A stretch of DNA of 64,000 nucleotides, taken from Streptomyces sulfonofaciens. Lineage in GTDB: Bacteria; Actinomycetota; Actinomycetes; Streptomycetales; Streptomycetaceae. The stretch is taken from the NCBI RefSeq assembly GCF_014656295.1, contig NZ_BNCD01000020.1, forward strand, positions 82,123-146,122, read 5' to 3'. This document shows positions 17,720 to 25,606 of the stretch, one piece after another. Below the pieces are notes generated by a model. It saw only the letters and a list, made by a program, of their open reading frames with translations, had not been told where the DNA came from and made no database searches. The position numbers and the translations under genes were made by a program. Position 1 is the first letter of the stretch; the number at the start of each line of letters is the position of its first letter.

Positions 17720-18403
17720 GTGAGCAGCAGCCTTCGACGCGGCGCTCTCGCCGCCACCGCCCTCGGGTTCTCGATCGTCACACTCGCCGGGTGCGGCGTC
17801 GGCACCAACGCCCAGACGCTGGAGGTCGAGCCGGACAACGCCGCGACCACTCTCGGCGCCATCAAGGTGCAGAACGCCCTGGTCATCACCCAGCCCAAGC
17901 TCGACGCGAAAGGCCCGGCGGTGATTTCGGCCGCACTCTTCAACAGCGGCCGCACCGACCAGACGCTGGAGTCCGTGACCCTTGCGGGCACCGGCACGGC
18001 CGCGCAGCTCAAGCCCGCGAAGGGCCAGGGCCCCCTGACGGTCCCCGCCGGCGGTTCGCTGGTGCTCGGCGGCAAGGGCAACGCCGTCGCGGTGCTGCCC
18101 AGCGGCCGTGAGGCGGTGCAGGACGGCGATGTGCAGCGGGTCACCTTCACCTTCAGCAGGACCGGTCAGGTGAAGCTGGACACGTTCGTCGTGCCGGCGC
18201 AGAGCTACTTCAGCACGTGGGGCCCGAGCACGCTGCCGCCCGCGCCCAGCGGGAGCCCGGCGGGAGGCCCGTCGCACTCGTCTTCCGGGTCGCCCTCGGA
18301 CACGCCGTCCGGCACGGTCTCCGGTGCACCGGGCGACGGTGCCGGCACCCAGCACACCCCGGGCGCCCCGGGGTCCACCGACAAGGCGCCCGCCGGTAGC
18401 TGA
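17720..18403 (+). CDS. Secreted lipoprotein, function unknown
   Basis: A 227-residue protein starting at GTG 17720, 11 nt after AAGGAG. It has a lipoprotein signal with a lipobox: basic RR, hydrophobic GALAATALGFSIVTLAGC, with the lipidated Cys at about residue 26. The mature part has a beta-rich domain (NAATTLGAIKVQNALVITQP; AVISAALFNSGRTDQTLES; VPAGGSLVLGGKGNAV). A Ser/Gly/Pro-rich tail (SGSPAGGPSHSSSGSP) follows. It matches the conserved Streptomyces lipoprotein encoded beside phoP as I recall it. The beta-rich domain resembles copper-chaperone-like or Ig-like folds, but no ligand residues can be assigned. A terminator follows. Confidence 0.82.
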   Translation: MSSSLRRGALAATALGFSIVTLAGCGVGTNAQTLEVEPDNAATTLGAIKVQNALVITQPKLDAKGPAVISAALFNSGRTDQTLESVTLAGTGTAAQLKPAKGQGPLTVPAGGSLVLGGKGNAVAVLPSGREAVQDGDVQRVTFTFSRTGQVKLDTFVVPAQSYFSTWGPSTLPPAPSGSPAGGPSHSSSGSPSDTPSGTVSGAPGDGAGTQHTPGAPGSTDKAPAGS

Positions 18404-18464
18404 CGGCAGTGCCGCCGTCCGGGGCCGAGGGCTCCGCGGCGCCGGGGCCGTTCCGTACGCGGCG

Positions 18465-18500
18465 AAGGGCGGCATCCCCGCACGGGTGCCGCCCTTTGTT
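18465..18500 (+). terminator. Bidirectional terminator between the lipoprotein gene and phoP
   Basis: AAGGGCGGCA / TGCCGCCCTT arms with an inner CCCG/CGGG pairing, followed by TTGTTGTG on the plus strand. It sits between convergent transcripts and can serve both. Confidence 0.85.
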
Positions 18501-18667
18501 GTGTGGTTGTTGCTGTGGTGAGGGTGGTGAGGGTGCTGCGCGTCGCGAACGGGGCGGTGGGCACCCCGCGTCGGTCCGTCCGCCGACGGCAGCGGCGCCA
18601 CGCCCCGCGGCCGAGGGCTCACGGCCCGCGGGCGACGGCCTTCCGGTGAGGGCCTTCCGGTGGGGGC

Positions 18668-19348
18668 CTACGGCTCGAACTTGTAGCCGAGGCCGCGCAC
18701 CGTCACCAGGTACCTGGGCGCCCCGGGGTCCGGCTCGATCTTGGCGCGCAGCCGTTTGACGTGCACGTCCAGGGTCTTGGTGTCACCGACGTAGTCGGCG
18801 CCCCAGACCCGGTCGATGAGCTGCATCCGGGTGAGCACCCGGCCTGCGTTGCGCAGGAGCATCTCCAGGAGGTCGAACTCCTTGAGCGGCAGGTCGACCT
18901 TGGCTCCCGAGACGGTGACCACGTGGCGGTCGACGTCCATGCGGACGGGGCCCGCCTCCAGGGCCGCCGGGGTGACCTCCTCGGGCTCGCCCCTGCGGCG
19001 CAGCACGGCGCGGATCCGGGCGACCAGCTCACGGGACGAGAACGGCTTGGTGACGTAGTCGTCGGCCCCTATCTCCAGGCCCACGACCTTGTCGATCTCG
19101 CTGTCCTTGGCGGTGACCATGATCACCGGGACGTTGGAGCGGCTGCGTAGCTGACGGCAGACCTCGGTGCCGGGCAGCCCGGGCAGCATCAGGTCGAGCA
19201 GGACGAGGTCCGCGCCGTTGCGCTCGAACTCGTCGAGGCCGTCGGGTCCCGTGGTGGAGATGGCGACTTCGAAGCCCTCTTTGCGGAGCATGTAGGACAG
19301 GGCGTCGCTGAAGGACTCCTCGTCCTCGACGACGAGCACTCGGGTCAC
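18668..19348 (-). CDS. phoP: Phosphate-response regulator PhoP
   Basis: A 226-residue OmpR/PhoB-type response regulator. The receiver has acidic residues E8-D9, phosphoacceptor Asp52 in LLDLMLPG, and Lys101 in YVTKPF. The winged-helix DNA-binding domain runs from about residue 130 to the end (LPLKEFDLLEMLLRNAGRVL, LDVHVKRLRAKIEPD, VRGLGYKFEP). It is the master regulator of phosphate starvation and, in streptomycetes, of primary/secondary metabolism balance. It binds PHO boxes of 11-nt direct repeats. Its GTG start at 19348 overlaps the phoR stop by 4 nt (GTGA), so the two are translationally coupled. Confidence 0.97.
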   Translation of the reverse strand: MTRVLVVEDEESFSDALSYMLRKEGFEVAISTTGPDGLDEFERNGADLVLLDLMLPGLPGTEVCRQLRSRSNVPVIMVTAKDSEIDKVVGLEIGADDYVTKPFSSRELVARIRAVLRRRGEPEEVTPAALEAGPVRMDVDRHVVTVSGAKVDLPLKEFDLLEMLLRNAGRVLTRMQLIDRVWGADYVGDTKTLDVHVKRLRAKIEPDPGAPRYLVTVRGLGYKFEP

Positions 19349-20697
19349 GGAAGGACCTCCCGGGCGGTGAATGATTCGTACGGGGATGAGACGGACGTCT
19401 CGGTGGGCTGCCCGCTGCCGATGCGGCCGGCGTCGTCGCCGGCGTCGTCGGGTACGGGCTCCTCCCGTGGCGCACGAGCGCGGGCGGCACCCGCCTCCGG
19501 CAGCCGCAGGGTGAATGTGGAGCCCTGTCCCTCGGTGCTCCACACGGTGACCTCCCCGCCGTGCGAGGCGGCCACGTGCTTGACGATGGCCAGGCCGAGC
19601 CCGGTGCCTCCGGTGGCACGGGAGCGGGCCGGGTCGACACGGTAGAAGCGCTCGAAGATGCGCTCCTTGTCCTTCTCGGAGATGCCGATGCCCTGGTCGG
19701 TGACGGCTATCTCGATGAAGGCGCCGCCCGGTGCGGGCACCCGGCGTGCGGCGATGCCGACGCGGGTGCGGGACGGACTGTAGTTGACTGCGTTCTCCAC
19801 GAGGTTGCCGAGGGCCGCGGCGAGCTGGCCGCGGTTGCCCCACACCCGCAGGTCCTCGGCGTCCTGGCGGGGCTCCCCGGCGTCCGCGGCCGCGCCGGCG
19901 GGGCCGGGCCCCGCGGGTGCGCCGACGGAGGCGGCCATGGTGATGTGCTTGGTGCCGGCCTGGTGGCGGCAGCGGTCGATGGCCTCGGCGGCCAGCTCGT
20001 CGACCCGGACCGGTTCCGCGTCCTCCAGCGGGTCGTCGTTCTGCACCCGGGAGAGGTCGATGAGCTCCTGGACAAGGCTGGTCAGGCGGGTGGCCTCGAT
20101 CTGCATCCGGCCCGCGAAGCGCACCACGGCCTCGGGGTCGTCGGCCGCGTCGAGTACCGCTTCGGAGAGCAGGGAGAGGGCGCCGACCGGTGTCTTCAGC
20201 TCATGGCTCACGTTGGCCACGAAGTCACGGCGCACGGCCTCTATGCGGCGGGCCTCGGTCAGGTCCTCCACGAGGAGCAGCACCAGGCGGGAGCCGAGCG
20301 GTGCGACCCGGGCGGAGACGGCGAGCGCCTCGCCGCGTCCCGTGCCGCGCCGGGGCAGGTCCAGCTCGATCTGGCGTATCTCGCCGTCCCTGCGGGTGTC
20401 CCTGGCCATCTTCAGCATCGGCTCCACGCCGAGCTTGCCGCCGCGCACCAGGCCGAGGGCGTACGCCGCCGAGCTGGCCTTGACGACGGCGTCGGCCTCG
20501 TCGAGGACGACGGCGGAGGAGCGCAGCACGGACAGGACCGTGTCGACGCCCGGGGGCAGCACGGGGTCGGTGTGCAGGGAGGTGCGGGTGGGTCTCTTCT
20601 GGTCGCGTTCGCTCCAGCGGAACGCCAGCGTCGCGGTCACGCCGGTGCACACACCGGCGATCGCGGTCGCTGCGGCGACCGCCGCGTTCACGTCCAT
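19345..20697 (-). CDS. phoR: Phosphate sensor histidine kinase PhoR
   Basis: A 450-residue sensor kinase. One N-terminal membrane helix (about 5-26) is followed by a PAS-like linker region. The HisKA domain has His165 in NVSHELKTP. The ATPase domain has the N box (NLVENAVNYSP), G1 box (DQGIGI) and G2 box (GTGLGLAIVKHV). A Pro/Asp-rich tail of about 45 residues is typical of streptomycete PhoR. It phosphorylates PhoP when phosphate is low. It is divergent from phoU with the PHO box between. Confidence 0.96.
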   Translation of the reverse strand: MDVNAAVAAATAIAGVCTGVTATLAFRWSERDQKRPTRTSLHTDPVLPPGVDTVLSVLRSSAVVLDEADAVVKASSAAYALGLVRGGKLGVEPMLKMARDTRRDGEIRQIELDLPRRGTGRGEALAVSARVAPLGSRLVLLLVEDLTEARRIEAVRRDFVANVSHELKTPVGALSLLSEAVLDAADDPEAVVRFAGRMQIEATRLTSLVQELIDLSRVQNDDPLEDAEPVRVDELAAEAIDRCRHQAGTKHITMAASVGAPAGPGPAGAAADAGEPRQDAEDLRVWGNRGQLAAALGNLVENAVNYSPSRTRVGIAARRVPAPGGAFIEIAVTDQGIGISEKDKERIFERFYRVDPARSRATGGTGLGLAIVKHVAASHGGEVTVWSTEGQGSTFTLRLPEAGAARARAPREEPVPDDAGDDAGRIGSGQPTETSVSSPYESFTAREVLP

Positions 20698-20771
20698 GGC
20701 TCCAGGTTATGCGCGCCGCTCCCCCGGGCCACAGCCGTCCAGGTGTCGCCTACGACACTCGTCGCCCAGAG

Positions 20772-20804
20772 TTCACCTCAGGGTCGGGGGTGGTTCATTT
20801 GCGA
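20772..20804. promoter_or_regulatory. PHO box (three 11-nt direct repeats) in the phoR-phoU intergenic region
   Basis: Contiguous units GTTCACCTCAG, GGTCGGGGGTG and GTTCATTTGCG, each 11 nt. Units 1 and 3 fit the Streptomyces PhoP consensus G(G/T)TCAYYYRSG well; unit 2 keeps only GGTC. It lies 75 nt upstream of the phoR start and about 190 nt upstream of phoU, matching the autoregulated phoRP/phoU promoter known in S. coelicolor. Confidence 0.8.
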
Positions 20805-20994
20805 TGCCGGAAACGGTCGCGTAGGGCCCTGAACGTGGGAGCGTGGAGTTCACCCGGACCGGTGAGGTGCCGGGGAGCAGCAGGCTGACACGGCCGGCAG
20901 AGCCGTGCCAGGAAGGCCGGCGCGCCGGGGCTCGTCCACCAGGGGCCCGCGGCGGCCGGCGGGATCCGGAAAGAGTCAGAGAGGGACGAGCCAC

Positions 20995-21708
20995 ATGCGG
21001 GACGCGTACCACGAGGAACTGGACTCGATCGGCGAGGCCCTGGTCGATATGGCGCGCCTTGTCGGGTCGGCGATCGGGCGCGCCACCACGGCCATTCTCG
21101 ACGCCGATCTGAAGCTCGCGGAGAGTGTGATCGCCGCCGACCAGAAGGTCGACGACCTCCAGCACGACCTGGAGGCGCGGGCGATCGCCCTGCTGGCGCG
21201 GCAGCAGCCGGTGGCGACGGATCTGCGGATCGTGGTCACCTCGCTGCGGATGAGCGCCGACCTGGAGCGCTCGGGTGACCTGGCGCAGCACGTCGCCAAG
21301 CTGGCCCGGCTGCGCTTCCCGGACAGTGCGGTGCCCTACGACCTGCACGCCACCATCCTGGAGATGGGTCAGCTCGCGCAGCGGCTGATGGCGAAGGCCG
21401 CGGAGGTCATCGTCACCAAGGACATCGACCTGGCGCTCCAACTGGAGCAGGACGACGACGCGATGGACCTGCTGCACCGGACGCTGTTCCAGCACCTGAT
21501 GGACGACCGGTGGAAGCACGGCATCGAGACGGCCGTCGACGTGACGCTGCTCGGCCGGTACTACGAGCGCTTCGCGGACCACGCCGTGTCGGTGGCCAAG
21601 CGTGTGGTGTACCTGGTGACGGGTGAGCACGCGGACGAGCTCCAGCAGGACGTACAGCCCGCGATAAAGGGCGAGGGCCAGGCGGTCGCGGGCGGCGACG
21701 GGGTCTGA
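20995..21708 (+). CDS. phoU: Phosphate signalling protein PhoU
   Basis: A 237-residue all-helical protein with two homologous three-helix PhoU domains (about 1-105 and 115-215). Typical segments are YHEELDSIGEALVDMARLVG, the metal-binding stretch MSADLERSGDLAQHVAKL, and YYERFADHAVSVAKRVVYL. PhoU dampens phosphate transport and PhoR signalling. ATG at 20995 follows GAGAGGGACGAG. It is transcribed away from phoRP under the shared PHO box. Confidence 0.95.
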   Translation: MRDAYHEELDSIGEALVDMARLVGSAIGRATTAILDADLKLAESVIAADQKVDDLQHDLEARAIALLARQQPVATDLRIVVTSLRMSADLERSGDLAQHVAKLARLRFPDSAVPYDLHATILEMGQLAQRLMAKAAEVIVTKDIDLALQLEQDDDAMDLLHRTLFQHLMDDRWKHGIETAVDVTLLGRYYERFADHAVSVAKRVVYLVTGEHADELQQDVQPAIKGEGQAVAGGDGV

Positions 21709-21894
21709 GGGGCCCGTCTGACGTGTGGGGCGCCCCCGTCTGACCCGTGGGGCGCCCCCCTCTGAAGCGTGGGGCGCCGCCGTGTGATGTCCGCGGGCCA
21801 CGTCCGCGGGCCCGAGCCCCCATGCGCCCTTGATGCGCCCGATGCGCCGGGACTGCAATGGGCGCACGGAGACCGTGCCCGCGAGGAGGATCCG

Positions 21895-22050
21895 ATGGCC
21901 GAATCCCCGACGACCGACGTTTCACAGGAAGAGCACGCGCCCGAGGCGGTGCGGCACCTGCCGCTGCTCGGCGCCTGCGGCTGCGGCTCGGGCTGCGGCT
22001 GCGGCTGCCAGTCCGGTTCGCCCTGTCAGTGCGGTGGCAACTGCGGCTGA
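21895..22050 (+). CDS. mtpA: Small cysteine-rich metallothionein-like protein
   Basis: Only 51 residues, but with a perfect GAGGAGGA ribosome binding site 5 nt before the ATG at 21895. The second half packs eight cysteines into about 27 residues (GACGCGSGCGCGCQS, then PCQCGGNCG), a metal-binding pattern like bacterial metallothioneins. The first half is acidic and polar. In S. coelicolor I recall a small metallothionein-type gene named mtpA next to phoU and under PhoP influence; position and composition agree. A strong terminator follows. Metal specificity is unknown. Confidence 0.8.
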   Translation: MAESPTTDVSQEEHAPEAVRHLPLLGACGCGSGCGCGCQSGSPCQCGGNCG

Positions 22051-22123
22051 GCCAGGCTCCGCCGTCACCGCGTCCAGCGCCGCGGCCCGCCGCCGCACCG
22101 TGGCCACCGCGGCACCTACTGCG

Positions 22124-22153
22124 AAGGGGCCGGCCCGCTCGGGCCGGCCCCTT
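22124..22153 (+). terminator. Terminator after the metallothionein-like gene
   Basis: Perfect 14-bp stem AAGGGGCCGGCCCG / CGGGCCGGCCCCTT with a 2-nt gap, 74 nt after the stop. Confidence 0.9.
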
Positions 22154-22168
22154 CCGCGTTCACCCCGC

Positions 22169-22258
22169 GCCCCTCACTCGGAGCGGCCCCTCACGGGGAG
22201 CAGGCCCCTCACGGGGAGCAGGCCCCTCACGGGGAGCGGGTCCCTCACGGGGAGTGGC
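22169..22258. repeat. 18-nt tandem repeat, 5 copies
   Basis: Units of CCCCTCACGGGGAGCAGG; the middle copies are nearly perfect and the outer ones drifted. Each unit contains CCCC...GGGG and could fold as a small hairpin. Confidence 0.85.
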
Positions 22259-22384
22259 CCTGTCCGCCGGGTGGGGCGGCGCGGGGCCGCGGGGCGATCG
22301 GCCCGGTGGTGCACCGCGGGAGCATCGTGGCCGGGCGCGCCGTTCCCCGCGCCGCCTTCCGGGCGCCGTGGCGCGGTCCCACCC

Positions 22385-23248
22385 CTACGTCTCCGTGCCG
22401 CGGGTCCTGCCGGGGATTCTGGGACCGAGGTCGTCGCTCCGCGGGTCGCACGTCTCGCCACGCCCGCCTGCCCGGACGGCGAAGTTCTCCTGGGAGCCGC
22501 GTGCCGCACGGGCGAACTCGTCACGGACCGCCTGGAACCGCTCCAGCAACGGATCACGGACCCATCCGCCCATCATGAGGTCCCAGCATGCCACCGAGTT
22601 GGCCACGTCGAGCACCTGATCCACCTGCTCCGCGGTCAGGGCACGGCTTTCCCGCAACGTGAACCCCAGGAAATCAAGCTGCGCCCACCGCTCTTCGTCC
22701 TCCAGGCTCCCCCACTGGGACAAGAGCTCCCAGGCGACGAACGCCGAACCGTGCTGCGGGTCTTCGCACACCTCTGCGTCGCGCGGGCACCAGTGGGTTT
22801 CCAAGGCGCTGACCGCCGCTCGCAGCACAGCTCTCCGCAGGGCCAGCTTCTCCAGCCCCAAGCTCTGCTCCAGCACGTCCCGTGCTCGGGCCGTGAGGGA
22901 CGGCGGCCCCAGCACGGCGACGCCTGCCTGGGCCTCGACCACTCCCGTCACCTTCTGGTCCAGCAGGGCCTTGCGGGACTCGTGGGGAACGGCCGGTAGC
23001 TCTCGCACCGTTCGCACGAGCAGGTCCGCTGCACACAGGAGCCGCGTGTACGCCGCACGACGCTCGCTCTCCAGCGCGTGCTCGCGCCCCGCACGCCCCT
23101 GGAGCCGAGCGGCCTGCACCGCCGCTTCGGACTGGCCGAGTCCGACGGCCACCGCCGCATCAGCGGCTCTGTCCATGCTTCGCCTGGTCCAGTGCGCTGC
23201 GACCAGGGTGGCCGGGACGGTGATGAACGCCGTCACCACGGTCGTCAC
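22385..23248 (-). CDS. Single-pass membrane protein of unknown function
   Basis: A 287-residue protein with one N-terminal hydrophobic helix (VTTVVTAFITVPATLVAAHW). A long helical region follows (RSMDRAADAAVAV, QAARLQGRAGREHALESERRAAYTRLLCAADLLVRTV) with coiled-coil character. A helical C-terminal domain has two Trp-rich stretches (FVAWELLSQWGSLEDEERW; WDLMMGGWVRDPLLERF). GTG at 23248 is chosen because GGAGGGAG lies 8 nt upstream; ATG at 23281 has no ribosome binding site. The pattern (short anchor, then an ERRAAYTRLL-type helix) is common among Streptomyces accessory proteins of unknown role. Confidence 0.72.
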   Translation of the reverse strand: MTTVVTAFITVPATLVAAHWTRRSMDRAADAAVAVGLGQSEAAVQAARLQGRAGREHALESERRAAYTRLLCAADLLVRTVRELPAVPHESRKALLDQKVTGVVEAQAGVAVLGPPSLTARARDVLEQSLGLEKLALRRAVLRAAVSALETHWCPRDAEVCEDPQHGSAFVAWELLSQWGSLEDEERWAQLDFLGFTLRESRALTAEQVDQVLDVANSVACWDLMMGGWVRDPLLERFQAVRDEFARAARGSQENFAVRAGGRGETCDPRSDDLGPRIPGRTRGTET

Positions 23249-23745
23249 GGCGACTACTCCCTCCAATGACACCGGACGCATGGTGCCGCATCGCACCGCG
23301 CACTGTCGCCAGTTGTGCCGAACCTGCCTCGACTCCGGCAGAACCGTGTATACGGGCTCCCGAGCCTCGACGGGGGTCGGGCGCTCCAGGGGCGGTTCTC
23401 CCCTGGGCCTGCGGCGGTCCGGACCCGGCCGTACCGCCGACCGGGGCCGCGGCGGTGCCGCCCGCCCGGTCCGGCTGCCGACCGCGGACGCGAGCGCATC
23501 GTCAGAGGGCGGCCACACGGCCCGAACACCGCAACGTGCCCCGCCCGGCGACGTAGCCGCAGGCGGGGGGCTCGTTCGTGGGCGCCTGCTTCTTCTTGCC
23601 CTGGGTCTGGCGGGCCCGTCCTCCATCCCTGGTCAGGGACAGGGACACCCTGCCCGACCTGCGGTCGGGCGGTCGTTGCCAGTCGTTGCCGGTCGTCGTC
23701 CGTCGCCACTGGGACTCACGGCCAGAGGACGCTGTGCCCGCGGCG
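23249..23745. other. Spacer without a recognisable gene
   Basis: About 500 nt with only low-complexity Arg/Pro frames. It separates a divergent unknown gene from the truncated TetR gene and probably contains debris of the same decay. Confidence 0.45.
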
Positions 23746-24084
23746 CTACGACGCGGATACCGCCGTGACCAGCGCCCGGAGCTCGGCCAGCGCCGCGCGC
23801 ACCGGTGCCGCGATGTCCTCGTGGTCGGCTTCGTCGAGCCAGCGGCGGTAGGCGGTGCGGAAGACCGCAAGACCAGCCTGCGCGGCCAGGATGCACGTGT
23901 CCGCTTCGACCCCGCGCCGCCCGAGGCCGTCCGCGAACGCTGCCGCGAAGCCGTTGTACTTGACCAGCTCGCGCTCGGTCAGCTCGGGGCTGTCAGCGAT
24001 GACGAGCTGGCGGTGCCGCTGGGCCTCGCGGGTGCCTATGGCCTCCCAGTCCAGGGTGGTCAGGGCCACGCCCAAGGGTGGCAA
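23746..24084 (-). pseudogene. Truncated TetR-family regulator (C-terminal domain only)
   Basis: The minus-strand frame ending in a TAG at 23746 reads TLDWEAIGTREAQRHRQLVI, ELTERELVKYNGFAAAFADG and ILAAQAGLAVFRTAYRRWLD. This is the ligand-binding half of a TetR/AcrR protein of the type whose C-terminal domain ends in ALAELRALV. The N-terminal DNA-binding helix-turn-helix is missing; the frame loses similarity near 24090, where a transposase remnant begins about 60 nt away. It cannot bind DNA as it stands. Confidence 0.75.
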
Positions 24085-24150
24085 GCTCGTCAGCTCCCTG
24101 CTGTAGCGCCGCCCGAGCCGCGGCGCGCGGGCTTCACCGACCTCGGCTCC

Positions 24151-24430
24151 TCAAGGTGACGTGGGTTCGTCGAGGGTCAGGCCGGTGCCGGCTGTGAAGC
24201 CGTCGAGGGTGTCGGGCTGGTGTCGAAGGCGCTTGAGCCGGCTGCGGACGAGGGCTTCGAGCCGGTCGAGCGCGACCACGGCGAGATCGGCGAGTCTGTG
24301 CTTGACGTGTGCCCATACCCACTCGACGGGGTTGAGATCGGGCGAGTAGGCGGGCAGCAGGAACACCGCCGGCCACTCGCGCTCGGCGAGTACCCCGGGC
24401 ACTCCGATCCTGGCCTGGCCTTGAAGGTGC
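24151..24430 (-). pseudogene. Remnant of an IS630-family transposase
   Basis: The minus-strand frame contains FLLPAYSPDLNPVEWVWAH followed by KHRLADLAVVALDRLE, the hallmark of the last third of the IS630 DDE domain (PAYSPDLNPVE), and ends naturally at 24151. The N-terminal two thirds, including the first catalytic Asp residues, are missing or scrambled. It abuts the truncated TetR gene and probably caused that truncation. Confidence 0.85.
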
Positions 24431-24591
24431 ACGCGCACCTCATGCCGAGTAGCCGCGACCGTGCCCGCAGGGCTCTCGGGCCGGCGCTCCGGCCGCAGGA
24501 GTCCGGGCGCTGAGGGCCCACACTGGGCCCAGGCTGTGGAAGTGCCCCCGATCTGCACCATAAGCGCGGGTCGGGGGCACGATCTCGATCC

Positions 24592-25353
24592 TTACTTCTT
24601 CTTGCCCTGGTTCTTGACCGCCTCGATCGCCGCTGCCGCGGCCGTCGGGTCGAGGTAGGTGCCGCCCTTGGTGACCGGGTGGAGGTCCGCGTCGAGTTCG
24701 TAGGAGAGCGGGATGCCGGTCGGGATGTTCAGGCCCGCGATGTCGGCGTCCGAGATGCCGTCGAGGTGCTTGACGAGGGCGCGCAGGCTGTTGCCGTGGG
24801 CGGCGACCAGGACTGTCCGGCCGACCAGCAGGTCGGGCACGATGCTGTCGTACCAGTAGGGCAGCATGCGCACGACGACGTCCTTGAGGCACTCGGTGCG
24901 CGGCCGCAGCTCCGGCGGGATGGCGGCGTACCGCGGGTCGTCGAACTGGGAGTACTCCGCGTCCTCGGCCAGGGCCGGCGGCGGGGTGTCGTACGAGCGG
25001 CGCCAGAGCATGAACTGCTCCTCGCCGAACTCCGCGAGCGTCTGCGCCTTGTCCTTGCCCTGGAGCGCGCCGTAGTGGCGTTCGTTCAGCCGCCAGGAAC
25101 GGTGGACGGGGATCCAGTGCCGGTCGGTGGCCTCCAGGGCGAGCTGCGCGGTGCGGATCGCACGCTTCTGTACCGAGGTGTGGACGACGTCGGGGAGCAG
25201 GCCCGCCTCACCGAGGAGCTCTCCCCCGCGGACCGCCTCCTTCTCGCCCTTCTCGTTCAGGTTGACGTCCACCCAGCCGGTGAACAGGTTCTTCGCGTTC
25301 CACTCACTCTCGCCGTGGCGGAGCAGGATCAGCTTGTACGGTGCGTCGGCCAT
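24592..25353 (-). CDS. gpmA: 2,3-bisphosphoglycerate-dependent phosphoglycerate mutase
   Basis: A 253-residue glycolytic enzyme interconverting 3- and 2-phosphoglycerate. It has the phosphohistidine motif LLRHGESEWN (His about 11) and LFTGWVDVNL. SVQKRAIRTA, the catalytic Glu region NERHYGALQG, and the second His in VAAHGNSLRALVKHLD complete the active site. It ends KNQGKKK, as other actinobacterial GpmA proteins do. ATG at 25353 gives MADAPYKLILLRHG. Single-gene unit next to the IS630 scar. Confidence 0.96.
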   Translation of the reverse strand: MADAPYKLILLRHGESEWNAKNLFTGWVDVNLNEKGEKEAVRGGELLGEAGLLPDVVHTSVQKRAIRTAQLALEATDRHWIPVHRSWRLNERHYGALQGKDKAQTLAEFGEEQFMLWRRSYDTPPPALAEDAEYSQFDDPRYAAIPPELRPRTECLKDVVVRMLPYWYDSIVPDLLVGRTVLVAAHGNSLRALVKHLDGISDADIAGLNIPTGIPLSYELDADLHPVTKGGTYLDPTAAAAAIEAVKNQGKKK

Positions 25354-25606
25354 GGGGCCGAGCCTAATCGAACCCCAGGGCGGCGGTGGGCGGCGGCCAG
25401 GGGCCGGGCTGGCCCCTGGCCAGGGCCGGGCGGGCCGGTGGCCGGACCCTCGCGGGCGCCCGCCGATTGACGGTGGGCGTCAAACGAGTGGCGGCCGCCA
25501 CGACCGGGCTCGTAATCTGCGCATGCCACTTGGGACACTTACCGTCAGGGTGTGACGACGGTCCGGCGCGGTGTGCGACCACCGCCCGGCCACCACGGGG
25601 GGAACC

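Noticed and set aside
23578..23640. GKKK-containing frame resembling the end of gpmA (KNQGKKK)
   Set aside because: Similarity is limited to a few residues; not enough for a duplicated gpmA fragment.
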